Shown: positions 1 to 9,659, counted from the first letter of the stretch. The stretch: DNA of 46,876 nt from GCA-2786165 sp964625775 (GCA_964625775.1 CAZVEH010000017.1:1-46876); one strand, 5' to 3'. Notes: a model not told the origin generated them from the sequence alone. Made by a program: numbers and translations.

Positions 1-41
1 TGATGCCATTGATTATGTGTTTAAAACAGATCATTTAAAAA

Positions 42-722
42 TCAAATGACTATAGTATTCTCTGCTGCAGTACGAGTGTTTCTAGCTATTTCTTCCAATA
101 GATCCCTTTCAGTTTTAGGTGGAGGAGTGTGTCTGAGCGGGATAAAAAAATTGTTATTTTGTAGATTTGGCTTTGAATAAACACCATACGCACTAGCAAG
201 TAAGAAATTTAAAAGACAAAAAGGAATCATAGTTAGTGCCGTACCTACAGCAAGTGATTCCATTGATTCATTGATATTAATAACGCTTTTATTGTTTCTT
301 GTATAAACCCAATAACCGACTGTACCAGAAACCAACATATTAGATGCATGCATAGCAAGATTAAACAATAATAAAGATATATTTTCCCCCCTATTGGTGG
401 GCCGGTGTAGCTCACCACAAATCAACGAAATACCAGAATCATGGACACCAGAGTGGTTTGAATATGAAATTTGGTTTTCACGCTTTGGGTCAATTTTACA
501 AGCATATATTACTATTGCAACATAAAGGGTTAAATTGGTAATTAGACCTCCAATAGCACCCATTCTTGATGCATCATTTAATGCAATATAATGATTATTT
601 CTTTCATGGGTTTGATGGTGGTTTGTTGCCTCTAAAAGGGCCTCTCCAATAAGAAAGTTTAGCGAACAACAAATTCCACCTACAGAAGTGGCTAATACTC
701 CGAAAAACATGCCAACACACAC
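42..722 (-). CDS. Hypothetical four-helix membrane protein
   Basis: I do not recognise a family. The 226-residue product shows four hydrophobic stretches, at roughly residues 3-25, 54-74, 113-140 and 156-180, with a polar loop between the second and third and a polar C-terminal tail of about 45 residues, so an integral inner-membrane protein is likely. The frame opens with GTG at 720-722, directly behind a GGGGAAGG stretch. An in-frame ATG at 708-710 is the alternative start and would have that Shine-Dalgarno-like stretch 13 bases upstream; neither spacing is ideal. The gene stands alone at the window edge with no operon partner visible. It lies in the A/T-rich accessory part. Function unknown. 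Confidence 0.6.
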   Translation of the reverse strand: MCVGMFFGVLATSVGGICCSLNFLIGEALLEATNHHQTHERNNHYIALNDASRMGAIGGLITNLTLYVAIVIYACKIDPKRENQISYSNHSGVHDSGISLICGELHRPTNRGENISLLLFNLAMHASNMLVSGTVGYWVYTRNNKSVININESMESLAVGTALTMIPFCLLNFLLASAYGVYSKPNLQNNNFFIPLRHTPPPKTERDLLEEIARNTRTAAENTIVI

Positions 723-873
723 GCCTTCCCCATCACATTTTTCGTACTTGCGTACTCAAGCACGGAAAGCGCGCGTTATCAACTATTAATTCATCCATGG
801 GTGATAATCTCAATTTCACGTTGTTTTAAAACGGAATTCATATTAAAACATAATTTACGGTGCAGTCAACTTA

Positions 874-986
874 GTTACTCGAATGATGTCGCGGATTAAG
901 TCGAGTAACCACCTCCCATTACTGGGAGGCAGGGATCGGGCCACTTTCATGGCAATCCGCTCGAGCCCTCATAAGGCTTAATGAGG
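874..986. repeat. Cluster of three inverted repeats in a gene-free stretch
   Basis: Positions 723-1112 hold no convincing gene. Within them three stem-forming repeats follow each other: GTTACTCGA at 874-882 pairs with TCGAGTAAC at 901-909; CCTCCCA at 912-918 pairs with TGGGAGG at 923-929 around a 4-base loop; CCTCAT at 967-972 pairs with ATGAGG at 981-986. None is followed by a T-run, so they are not ordinary terminators. They could be a structured RNA, the end of a decayed mobile element, or an operator cluster. Confidence 0.4.
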
Positions 987-1112
987 TAACATAAAAATTA
1001 ATACAGTCCAGCTAGGAAGTGCTCGTTGAATGAGTTCAACTTTATCTATCACAAACTTTATCATATGTTATTGATGATAAAAAGATGCCAAATATATACG
1101 AGTAAGGTATTC

Positions 1113-1229
1113 ATGGCGACGCCATCATCACTTATTTCGGTCAGAGTACCAACTGATATAGCCCAGCGCTTAGAAAAACTTTCCCAATGGCCTGGTGTAA
1201 GTAGAGGAGTCCATCTCAGATTCAATTAA
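1113..1229 (+). pseudogene. Ribbon-helix-helix (CopG/ParD-like) antitoxin, 5' fragment
   Basis: Translation from the ATG at 1113 gives MATPSSLISVRVP followed by DIAQRLEKLSQ, the typical beta-strand plus first helix of a ribbon-helix-helix DNA-binding antitoxin. A GTAAGG ribosome site lies five bases upstream. After about 25 residues the similarity stops and the frame runs into unrelated sequence, ending at 1229. Full proteins of this kind have 75-90 residues and are followed by a RelE/ParE toxin gene; none is seen here. I infer a truncated antitoxin joined by deletion to the kinase fragment that follows. A longer frame opens at 1026 but has no support upstream of 1113. Confidence 0.55.
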
Positions 1230-1507
1230 ATAATAAAGGTAGCATTTACATTTCCACAGAAAAATCAGAGGACGTCAATTTTATAAAAATCAAAGATACT
1301 GCGGGTGGAGCGTCGCCCGAAGTGGCTTCACGTTTATTCACCGAATATTTCACCACAAAGAAAAATGGTACAGGGGTTGGATTATCTTTTTGTAGAAGGA
1401 CCATGCGCACCTTTGGTGGTGATATAACATTTCAGAATAATTACGGAGATTCAATAGAATTCATCTTATCTTTTCCTGTGATTCAAAACTCAACTGATGG
1501 AGTCTAA
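1205..1507 (+). pseudogene. Sensor histidine kinase, C-terminal ATPase fragment
   Basis: From the stop at 1202 the frame reads through KIKDTAGGASPEVASRLF and TKKNGTGVGLSFCRRTM, which are the G1 and G2 nucleotide-binding boxes of a HATPase_c domain; the N box is missing. Spacing and wording (TTKK..GTGVGLSFC) resemble CqsS/LqsS-type kinases. Only about 95 residues remain, with no histidine domain or input domain, so this is a remnant. It joins the antitoxin fragment upstream without a gap, marking a deletion junction. A degenerate relative of this kinase class lies at 13471-14229. Confidence 0.65.
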
Positions 1508-1552
1508 TAAAATAAAAGGCAGTATACTTCTCGAAAATTCTGTATTCCCGTA

Positions 1553-3625
1553 TTACTTGAGAATTGGCGTACCCGCACATTTTTCTCTTAGCAAATCATG
1601 TATCTCCAAAAAACAACCCTCAAGTTTATCACTATCGCTACTTTCCAAGAAAACATCTAAAACATGTTTTCCGTTTTTATTACGTACCGTGGGATCTGCT
1701 CCCGCATTTAGTAATTCTAAAACAATAGTTGCTGCGGTATCACGCGAATTATGATCGTCAATCATAGCTGCGTAATGCAGTGCAGTATTACCATCATCTG
1801 TATTTTGATCATTCATATTGATACTTGATTTTTCTAGTAGTTGTTTTATAGAGTCAATATCCCCCAGCGCGGCTGCTCGTATGAGAGGTGTTTTATGTTT
1901 TTTTTGTAAGCGTTGTGTTTGTAAAATAGTATTAATAGTTTCAGCAAACTCGTCACCACCTCCATACACGGTATCCTCTTCATCGTGAGACAATTTTGTT
2001 TTTAATACATTAAATATTCCAGGTGTGGATGTTTTTATACCAAAAAACATTCCGGAGTTACCATGTTTTTTGTATTGGGCAAGCACTGAAGCCATATCGT
2101 TGTTGTTAGTAGCTTTTGGAATGACGGCATCCATAGAGCAACGTTCTGTTGGAATATCCAGGATTTCAGATAGATCATGATCAAAATGAATTCTACAAAT
2201 GTCACATCGGGGTTCAATGCAAATATCGTCCAGAGACTCTAAATCTTTGAGTGCTTTAGTAATCTTTACACTGAAAATAAAAGAACTACTACCCTTTGCA
2301 ATAAAGGCTTCTTTATGTTTTTGCATATACTTTAACAAAGCGTCTTCAGAACAATGTGCGCTTTTAGCAGCAAGGGCCAAAGCGCTCGTTGATCCGAATA
2401 CCTGATGCAATTCATTAAGCGAGTCGAAATTGATACCGTACCTGTTAGCTATTTCAATAATTTTTTGGGCAATCTCAGGGTAGAAATCCTGCATAGAAAA
2501 GGACTTAATTCGATATGCTTCAAACTCAGGCGCATCTTCTGTCCACCCAATACTTTCGATTTTTTCTCTTATCGATGCAGAACATGTGCTCGGTATACGA
2601 TAACTCCGCATTTGGATACCGGGGATTTTGTCAAAATAAGCTTGATAATCAAAGGCCTGGTATTTATATAAAAACAAAACAACAAGCTCAATGGGTGATA
2701 ATGCTTCTGATTTTATATCACTGAATGCTTTCAAAAGTTTGCTGAAATCTTTGTCCTGCACCAGACGTTGAATATTTTTTATCGTTTTTTTGTTACCAGC
2801 CAAAGACACAGCATATGCTTTTTCAGTATGTTCAATATTATCGGCCTGTGTAGTAGCTTCTTCTAAAAACCTTATAAAAGCTGTTAATTTATCAGAATCA
2901 GGCTCATCCGATGGCTCTGTCTTCACTGTGGCAGAAGGCAACAAGTGATTAGTCCCTTTTTCAGAAAATGGGATAAAATCGGCCAGTTTATTAAATTTCC
3001 CCTGCATTGTTTTGGATTCTTGAGCAGTAGAAAAGCCAGAAACTGCAACTCGGTACTCAATTCGCGATAAGCTTTCTTGAGTAAATAGCCCTTCTATCAA
3101 TTGAAACATATTGACAGCATCGCCGTGTGCTAATACCCCATCCTGCAGTTTAGATATCTCTTCACGAATGTTTTTCATGATCGGCACAGTGTCAATCGGA
3201 TTTTGGTGCACCTGTTTACCATTTTCCAAAAGGTAACACGTCATTTTGACGCCGTCCTTGCTTCTGACTATAAGTAGGCACCTAGCTCGGTATGTCTTTT
3301 CTTTATCCAGTATATCTTTGAGTCTCTCGTCTGTTTGTAAAGTAATAATCTTTACTTCGCAATCAAACGCAGTAATACAAAAGGTAGACATTTTCCCATC
3401 TGCAATTTCTAGACTTAATTTTTTTAAAATCTCTATAACACGAGGCCGAAATCTAAGAGGTAAATTACCGTGATCAATCAATTTAATTTGATCACCGTAC
3501 TGGGTCATCATAAAGTTAGATGAACGGTGGCTTGAGAAAAAATTGCAATGCTTATAAGAAATGGAGCCTTTACGATCAGATGGTGGTGGCTCCATGCTTA
3601 ATGAATCTAATGGTTCAGCTGTCAT
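1553..3625 (-). CDS. Ankyrin-repeat protein, possible host-interaction effector
   Basis: The 690-residue product is soluble, with no signal peptide or membrane helix. Residues 579-660 hold two to three ankyrin repeats: TPLIRAAALGDIDSIKQLL, then GNTALHYAAM, then LLNAGADPTVRNKNGKHVLD. The first 570 residues match nothing I can name; they include a cysteine cluster of the form CDIC near the middle. Ankyrin proteins with large unknown N-terminal parts are common among type IV secreted effectors of Legionella, Coxiella and Berkiella, so export into a host is a reasonable guess but not shown by the sequence. The ATG at 3623-3625 has only a weak AGAG upstream. The gene is monocistronic. Confidence 0.75.
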   Translation of the reverse strand: MTAEPLDSLSMEPPPSDRKGSISYKHCNFFSSHRSSNFMMTQYGDQIKLIDHGNLPLRFRPRVIEILKKLSLEIADGKMSTFCITAFDCEVKIITLQTDERLKDILDKEKTYRARCLLIVRSKDGVKMTCYLLENGKQVHQNPIDTVPIMKNIREEISKLQDGVLAHGDAVNMFQLIEGLFTQESLSRIEYRVAVSGFSTAQESKTMQGKFNKLADFIPFSEKGTNHLLPSATVKTEPSDEPDSDKLTAFIRFLEEATTQADNIEHTEKAYAVSLAGNKKTIKNIQRLVQDKDFSKLLKAFSDIKSEALSPIELVVLFLYKYQAFDYQAYFDKIPGIQMRSYRIPSTCSASIREKIESIGWTEDAPEFEAYRIKSFSMQDFYPEIAQKIIEIANRYGINFDSLNELHQVFGSTSALALAAKSAHCSEDALLKYMQKHKEAFIAKGSSSFIFSVKITKALKDLESLDDICIEPRCDICRIHFDHDLSEILDIPTERCSMDAVIPKATNNNDMASVLAQYKKHGNSGMFFGIKTSTPGIFNVLKTKLSHDEEDTVYGGGDEFAETINTILQTQRLQKKHKTPLIRAAALGDIDSIKQLLEKSSINMNDQNTDDGNTALHYAAMIDDHNSRDTAATIVLELLNAGADPTVRNKNGKHVLDVFLESSDSDKLEGCFLEIHDLLREKCAGTPILK

Positions 3626-3759
3626 ATTACGCTCTTGTAGTTATGTCGATTTTGACTTTGATTGACTAATATTAAAATAAGTACCACACGGCTATCAACT
3701 TGAATCTTGTAAAACGTATTCTTAAGACGCGTTATTTTATAGATAAAACTTCGAGATTT

Positions 3760-4887
3760 TCATGTTTTGTATATAAGCTGTAGAACTCCTGCCTGAAAAT
3801 ATGCATTGATTGTGCCAACACTGTTCGCATTATGAATCGGAGAATTGGGGAGAAACGACCCATAACTATATATTGCCTGAATCGATAAATCTTTTCTTAA
3901 AGCAATATCTACTCCACCTGATAATGAGCCAGATGCCGCCAAGGGATATCCAATTGCATTCGTTGCTAGTGGCACAGGATTCGTTTCATAAATAATCGAT
4001 CCAAGCAGCGCCAACTGTTCTCTTATTGCACATCTTGTGGTTGCTTGAAATGACCAAACATCTTTCCAATCGGTTGGAACAACGTACGTACCTGTAGTGG
4101 TATTTGTAAAATTAATATTGTTTTGAATATGCCATCCTGACCAATAGATTTTGCCTTCTATAAACCATAATTCATTTACAAAATGTTCGAGACCTATATA
4201 AATTACGGGTGCTTCTGTGATGTTCAATGATAAATTGTCATTTACAACACCGTTAACTGAACTAGTTCCATGACCATAGGTATCAACTTGCGTGTACCCT
4301 GCCACAGTCAAATGGTTTTTAGAGTCTATTTTATAATACAAACCAAAATCACTTGTATAATTTAATCCCGTAATACTATTTATCTGATTACCTTGCCCTG
4401 GAACCACAAAATTTAATTGATACTGACCATTATCCTCTATGTTAAAACCCACCCCTAGTGCCAAATCTTCTGATATCTGGTAACTTGATTGAAATCCAAA
4501 TCGATAATATAGCAGTTTTGTTAATGTAGATGCTTGAGAAACAACGGAGTTATCTGACCAATCCAAATGACCGTACATACTTGGCAACACATTAAATCCC
4601 AAAACAAACTTATCTGAAAATCTATATGCTGTTAACAAATATGGTAAATAATCATTTACATTACTCTCGACAGAACCATTAGCCCCATACGATGAACCTG
4701 AAAAATTGAAAACGGGATTAATAAAAATATTGCCAACCATAATTTGTGACTTATTTATAATATTTAACTCGGCAGGGTTTTGAAAAAAACTATCGTTTAA
4801 AATTTGCGCAACAGCGCAATATCCTATTTTTATATTTAAAAATCCAGCAAGAAGAAAGGTTAGTGCTATTATTTTTTTAAAACTCAC
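3760..4887 (-). CDS. FadL/TodX-family outer-membrane transport protein
   Basis: The 375-residue protein has an N-terminal signal peptide ending near IGYCA, followed by an NPAEL motif that fits the hatch region of FadL-type channels, then alternating short strands with many aromatic girdle residues, as in a 14-strand barrel. Members import long-chain fatty acids or other hydrophobic compounds across the outer membrane. It is somewhat shorter than E. coli FadL (about 420-450). The start is GTG at 4885-4887, with GAGGT nine bases upstream. The gene is divergent from the NRPS-like gene, with only 152 bases between them, so shared regulation is possible; a role in moving the NRPS product would be speculation. 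Confidence 0.75.
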   Translation of the reverse strand: MSFKKIIALTFLLAGFLNIKIGYCAVAQILNDSFFQNPAELNIINKSQIMVGNIFINPVFNFSGSSYGANGSVESNVNDYLPYLLTAYRFSDKFVLGFNVLPSMYGHLDWSDNSVVSQASTLTKLLYYRFGFQSSYQISEDLALGVGFNIEDNGQYQLNFVVPGQGNQINSITGLNYTSDFGLYYKIDSKNHLTVAGYTQVDTYGHGTSSVNGVVNDNLSLNITEAPVIYIGLEHFVNELWFIEGKIYWSGWHIQNNINFTNTTTGTYVVPTDWKDVWSFQATTRCAIREQLALLGSIIYETNPVPLATNAIGYPLAASGSLSGGVDIALRKDLSIQAIYSYGSFLPNSPIHNANSVGTINAYFQAGVLQLIYKT

Positions 4888-4941
4888 AAATATATGACCT
4901 CAAACTGGCTAATTGAACTATTCAAATTTTGAACAAAAACA

Positions 4942-4970
4942 TTGCTTGTATAACAATTATCATCTATTAT
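4942..4970 (+). promoter_or_regulatory. Candidate sigma-70 promoter of the NRPS-like gene
   Basis: TTGCTT at 4942-4947 and TATTAT at 4965-4970 are separated by exactly 17 bases, a good fit to the -35 and -10 boxes. Transcription would begin near 4977, giving a leader of about 60 bases before the ATG at 5040. Confidence 0.4.
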
Positions 4971-5039
4971 TCATGCGCTAACACCTGGATTTAGAACAGC
5001 AGATATATTACAACCTCAATCAACTAAAGTAATTTTCTA

Positions 5040-8000
5040 ATGAATAAAAAAATAGGTACCCCACAGCCAAATTGTTTGCTCATAGGAGAAGACCATTTCA
5101 TTGTTGAATGTGCTGAAATCCTACTGACAAACAATTATAACATAGTAGGGATAGTCTCCCCTGTAAAAAATACCGAGTTATGGGCATTCAACAACAATAT
5201 TTCATTCTATAAATCAATCGATGAAATAAACATACCTGATGTAGAAATAGATTACTTATTTAGTATAGTGAATAGCAAAATAATTTCAGAAAATTTTTTA
5301 AAAAAAATCAAGAAACTCTCAATTAATTATCATCATGCACCCTTACCTAAATATGCAGGGATCAATGCCCCTTCTTGGGCAATTATTAATAATGAGAAAC
5401 AACATGGCATATCTTGGCATATTATGAGTAATGAAGTAGATTGCGGAGATATTCTCAAACAATATACGTTTGATTTAGATGAAAAAGAAACCACTTTGAG
5501 TTTGAATTTAAAATGTTACCAGCATGCATTAAATGCTTTTAAAGAGCTTATTTCTGATTTACGCTTGAAAGGCCTCTCACCAATATCACAATCACTTGAT
5601 CGAAGAACCTACTATGGACTAAACAATAAACCAAAAGGAAACGGTTGGATTAATTGGTACTATTCTGGGGAGGATATAGAGAAATACTACAGAGCATTTC
5701 ATTTTGGGATGCATGATAATTCATTAAGTACGCTCAAATTTAATATCAAAAACAACAGCTATATTATCAGCGAATTAAGATTAAGTGATCTTAATTCAAG
5801 TACAACCCCAGGAACAATTGTTAATTTAACTGATGAATATTTAGAAATATCGACTTCTACAAAAAATATTATTATTACCCAAATAATAACTTTAGATGGA
5901 AGAGATTGTATATTAAGAAATTTGTATAAAACTCACAATCTCCAAAAAGACTCAATAATAAAATCCCCAAGCACGAATCAGCTGCATCTTTTTGAAACAT
6001 TGAGCAGCGAAATATCCAAACACGAAAAATATTGGGTAAATACAATTGAGCGATTTAACCCATCTGAGTTTCCTTTTCTCAGTCAAAAAGCCCTGGATTT
6101 TTCATTAATACACAAATTAAACTATAAAACAGTTGCTAATGTTGATTTGCCAAACGAGTTAATTGCTGCTTTAAAAGACAATTATTCTACTAACGATGAC
6201 TTTGCCTCTTTTTTTATAACCGCATTATTAATCTACTTATATAAATTAGGAAATACCGATAAAATTGGCATTGGCTTAATCATTCCATTTCATTCGAATA
6301 AAACCCATTTGTTCAGTTCAAATGTTCCGTTGTCTATGCAAATAACTGATGATATTTCAGTAAAAAATGTCTATGCAAATGTATGTAAGGGGCTATTAAA
6401 TATACGAAATAAAAAAACTTTTCTTAACGATATTTTTTACCGTTACCAAACTGCAAGCAATTCAGAAAAATTTCCACGAATAAGTATTGCGTTGGATGAC
6501 TCTTCATCTGATATATACAACAATAGCAGTGCTTTTATTATTTTCAAGGTATCTTTGATTAAGAAGAAAATTTCTTTATTGATAAATAAAAACCTACATA
6601 TTCATAACAAAAATTTTCTTTGGTTTTTAAAAAATAGTGTGATTCACTATGCTGTTTGCTTTCAAAGAATGCTAAAAAATGAGCTTTTAATAGTCAAGGA
6701 TTTAGAAATACTTCCAGAACAAGAAAAATATTTGGTACTTCAAAAATGGAATTGCACAAAGAAGAAAATACCAGAAAAAAGCAGTGTCTTTGACCTATTA
6801 AAAAAAAGCTTCCACAAAAATGCAGAGAAATTAGCTATTAGCTATCAAAAAACAGACATCACTTACCAAGTATTAGAAAGTAAAGTAAATAATTTTGCAT
6901 CATATTTATACCACAATACACATATTAAAGAACAAACGCCGGTTATTATATACATGCCCCGTTCACCTGAATGGGTAATATCTTTATTAGCTTTGATAAA
7001 AATACATGCTATCTACATTCCAGTTTCAACTAACACTCCTATTGAAAGATTACGAACGATTATCAAAGACACCACCGCGTGCCATATTATCACTAATAAA
7101 CAATATGCCAAAAACATACACAAACAACTCTCAAACATTAAAATAATTTCTTCTCTAGAATATTGCAACAAACGATTTAAGCCCGCACACAACTCCAATG
7201 ATATTGCATATATTATGCACACATCTGGCTCAACTGGTGCTCCAAAAGGGGTCATGATCCAGCATCGCTCGCTTATAAACTTAGTTATAGAACAAATCAA
7301 AGCGCTAAAATTAAACTCAAAAACTAAAATACTTCAGTTTTCATCAATAGGTTTTGACGCCTCAATTTGGGAAGTATTTGCTTCATTAATTGCCGGATGT
7401 TCTATTTGCATCCCATCAGAAGAAAAAATTCTCATTGGCAATGAACTAACCGATCTTATTATAAATAATCAAATTACATGCATTACATTACCACCTTCAA
7501 TCTTGCAAACTATTTCACCCACAGTAACAAAAATACTTAATACTATTATTATCGCCGGTGAGTCCTGTTCAGAAGAACTTGCTAATACCTGGGTTGAAAA
7601 AGTAACACTTATCAATGCGTATGGACCAACAGAAACTACTGTGTGCGCTACAATGACAAAGCTCTCAAGAAAAAAACAAATAAGTATCGGAAAACCAATA
7701 GGTAACACTCATTCATATATTTTAGATCATAACCACAAACCATTACCCATTGGAGTAGTTGGCGAACTATACTTAGGTGGGAAAAATCTTGCTCTTGGTT
7801 ACTTAAATAAACCAGAGTTAACAAAAAAATACTTTATTACAAACCCTTTTACGCAAGAAAAAATCTATCGTTCAAGAGATCTTGCCCGCTGGTTACCGGA
7901 TGGCACTTTAGAATACGTAGGGCGAATAGATAATCAAATAAAAATAAGGGGCTTCAGAATAGAACTTGAGGCAATAGAAACCCAGATTTTACATAATAAA

Positions 8001-9659
8001 AATGTTGAGCAAGCCGCAGTAGTGCATAAAAAACATGAATATTTAGGAGATATTCTCGTTGCTTACGTCGTAATCAAAAAACAAATTGAACTTAACCATC
8101 TTAGAAATTATTTGGAGAAATATTTACCACATTACATGATACCTAACTTTTTTGTATGTTTAGATACTCTCCCATTAACTAGTAATGGAAAAATAGATCG
8201 CGCCGTATTACCAAAACCAGAAATATCCAGAACGAATAAGCAACACACTAAAACAGAGTTAGAAAATAAAATAGAGAAAATATGGTTAAATATCTTTAGA
8301 TTAGACTCTATTGCGCCACATGATAATTTTTTTAATTTAGGTGGAAATTCTCTTTTGTTAAGTCAGTTACTTTTAGCCTTACGAGATGAATTAAATTTTG
8401 AAGTGCATTTCTCTGTTTTTCTTAAAAACCCAACAATATCTGGTATAGCTCAGATTATATCAAATAAATTTCATAATATTTTAGAATATGATGCTCAAAT
8501 ATTACGAGATATAAAACTAGAGCAGAACGTTTTTCCTCAAGATATAACTGAAATAAACACTTTAGCTAAGAATATATTCCTAACAGGCTGCACCGGCTTC
8601 CTGGGATGCCATATCTTAGAAAAACTCACACAAGATAATCAAACCAATAAAATATACTGTCTAGTCAGAGCCGATAGCAATGAAGCCGCTATTAGAAAAA
8701 TTCGCGAGGCGATCGAGGAGTGTAAATTAAATTTTACTATTGACAACAGAATTGTACCAATAGTAGGAGATCTGTCATTGCCCTATTTTGGGTTAAGTGA
8801 CGAATTATATCAATTTTTAACCAAAGAAATAGATATAATTTATCACAATGGTGCTCACGTAAATCATTTATATGATTATAATTTATTACGTTCAACAAAT
8901 GTATGTTCGACTATCGAGATTTTAAAATTAACTGGCACGCAAAAAAACAAGGAGCTGAATTATATTTCAACCCTATCTGCTGTAGGCAATTTTACAAAAA
9001 AAGACGGATACATATTAGAAGAATTTATAGGTTTGGATTATAAGACACCGCCTAATGATGGATATAGCCAAACTAAATGGGTATCAGAAAAATTACTATC
9101 CGAAGCTTCTAATAGAAATTTTCGTATTAACATATACCGTCCTGGCTGGATCTTTGGTAATTCTAACACTGGTTATTTTCCTGTTACCGGAAATCATTTG
9201 CTTCTTTTGATTAAAAGTTGCATGCAAATGAAAATAGCGCCCAATTGGAAGACCGAACTTAATATTCTTCCTGTTGATTTTGTTAGTGAGTTTATCGTTA
9301 AAACTCGTGAGCACAATAGTTCAGTGAATACTGTATATAATCTTACAAATAAGAATCCTCTTTTTTGGAGTGATATCATTCGATACATAAATCAATTTGG
9401 ACATAAAGTAAAAATGATCTCTCCAGAAAAATGGACAAACAAAATTCAAAATATAGATGAAAAAAATGCTTTGTTTAATCTCCTTCCTTTATATATTGGG
9501 TATGAAAACGACTGGGATAAAAATTTGAATAAACTATCCATGTCGCATTGCTCTAATACTCTGAATGCGATTCACGAACTAAAGATCACCTGCCCAAAAA
9601 TAGATCAAAACATCTTATACCAATGTTTTTCAAAGCTAAATGAAGACGTAACCAACTAA
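5040..9659 (+). CDS. One-module NRPS-like enzyme: formyltransferase, partial condensation, adenylation (Phe), carrier, reductase
   Basis: The 1539-residue enzyme reads as a complete assembly line. Residues 10-180 are a formyltransferase with the catalytic triad N96, H98 and D134, followed by its C-terminal subdomain to about 300. Residues 320-565 resemble the second half of a condensation domain; no HHxxxDG motif is present, so it should not form peptide bonds. Adenylation motifs follow: SGSTGAPKG at about 729, NAYGPTETT at 859, YRSRDLARWLPDG, and NGKID with K1051. The specificity positions (773, 774, 777, 816, 837, 839, 860, 868, 869, 1051) read DAWTIAAVCK, which predicts phenylalanine. The carrier serine is S1104 in GGNS. 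A thioester reductase (GCTGFLGC from 1183, Y1342 and K1346) releases an aldehyde or alcohol. Predicted product: N-formyl-phenylalaninal or N-formyl-phenylalaninol. The gene is strongly A/T-rich, which suggests transfer. No phosphopantetheinyl transferase is nearby. Confidence 0.9.
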   Translation: MNKKIGTPQPNCLLIGEDHFIVECAEILLTNNYNIVGIVSPVKNTELWAFNNNISFYKSIDEINIPDVEIDYLFSIVNSKIISENFLKKIKKLSINYHHAPLPKYAGINAPSWAIINNEKQHGISWHIMSNEVDCGDILKQYTFDLDEKETTLSLNLKCYQHALNAFKELISDLRLKGLSPISQSLDRRTYYGLNNKPKGNGWINWYYSGEDIEKYYRAFHFGMHDNSLSTLKFNIKNNSYIISELRLSDLNSSTTPGTIVNLTDEYLEISTSTKNIIITQIITLDGRDCILRNLYKTHNLQKDSIIKSPSTNQLHLFETLSSEISKHEKYWVNTIERFNPSEFPFLSQKALDFSLIHKLNYKTVANVDLPNELIAALKDNYSTNDDFASFFITALLIYLYKLGNTDKIGIGLIIPFHSNKTHLFSSNVPLSMQITDDISVKNVYANVCKGLLNIRNKKTFLNDIFYRYQTASNSEKFPRISIALDDSSSDIYNNSSAFIIFKVSLIKKKISLLINKNLHIHNKNFLWFLKNSVIHYAVCFQRMLKNELLIVKDLEILPEQEKYLVLQKWNCTKKKIPEKSSVFDLLKKSFHKNAEKLAISYQKTDITYQVLESKVNNFASYLYHNTHIKEQTPVIIYMPRSPEWVISLLALIKIHAIYIPVSTNTPIERLRTIIKDTTACHIITNKQYAKNIHKQLSNIKIISSLEYCNKRFKPAHNSNDIAYIMHTSGSTGAPKGVMIQHRSLINLVIEQIKALKLNSKTKILQFSSIGFDASIWEVFASLIAGCSICIPSEEKILIGNELTDLIINNQITCITLPPSILQTISPTVTKILNTIIIAGESCSEELANTWVEKVTLINAYGPTETTVCATMTKLSRKKQISIGKPIGNTHSYILDHNHKPLPIGVVGELYLGGKNLALGYLNKPELTKKYFITNPFTQEKIYRSRDLARWLPDGTLEYVGRIDNQIKIRGFRIELEAIETQILHNKNVEQAAVVHKKHEYLGDILVAYVVIKKQIELNHLRNYLEKYLPHYMIPNFFVCLDTLPLTSNGKIDRAVLPKPEISRTNKQHTKTELENKIEKIWLNIFRLDSIAPHDNFFNLGGNSLLLSQLLLALRDELNFEVHFSVFLKNPTISGIAQIISNKFHNILEYDAQILRDIKLEQNVFPQDITEINTLAKNIFLTGCTGFLGCHILEKLTQDNQTNKIYCLVRADSNEAAIRKIREAIEECKLNFTIDNRIVPIVGDLSLPYFGLSDELYQFLTKEIDIIYHNGAHVNHLYDYNLLRSTNVCSTIEILKLTGTQKNKELNYISTLSAVGNFTKKDGYILEEFIGLDYKTPPNDGYSQTKWVSEKLLSEASNRNFRINIYRPGWIFGNSNTGYFPVTGNHLLLLIKSCMQMKIAPNWKTELNILPVDFVSEFIVKTREHNSSVNTVYNLTNKNPLFWSDIIRYINQFGHKVKMISPEKWTNKIQNIDEKNALFNLLPLYIGYENDWDKNLNKLSMSHCSNTLNAIHELKITCPKIDQNILYQCFSKLNEDVTN

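Noticed and set aside
395..404. TGGTGGGCCG matches the 3' end of the tRNA-Lys gene, a possible attachment repeat.
   Set aside because: Only ten bases match, and they lie inside the four-helix membrane protein gene; the similarity breaks off directly after. Chance is the simpler explanation.
5040..9659. Reading the NRPS-like gene as part of a multi-enzyme peptide pathway.
   Set aside because: No other NRPS or PKS gene is nearby, the condensation domain is incomplete, and loading and release functions are both present in this one protein.
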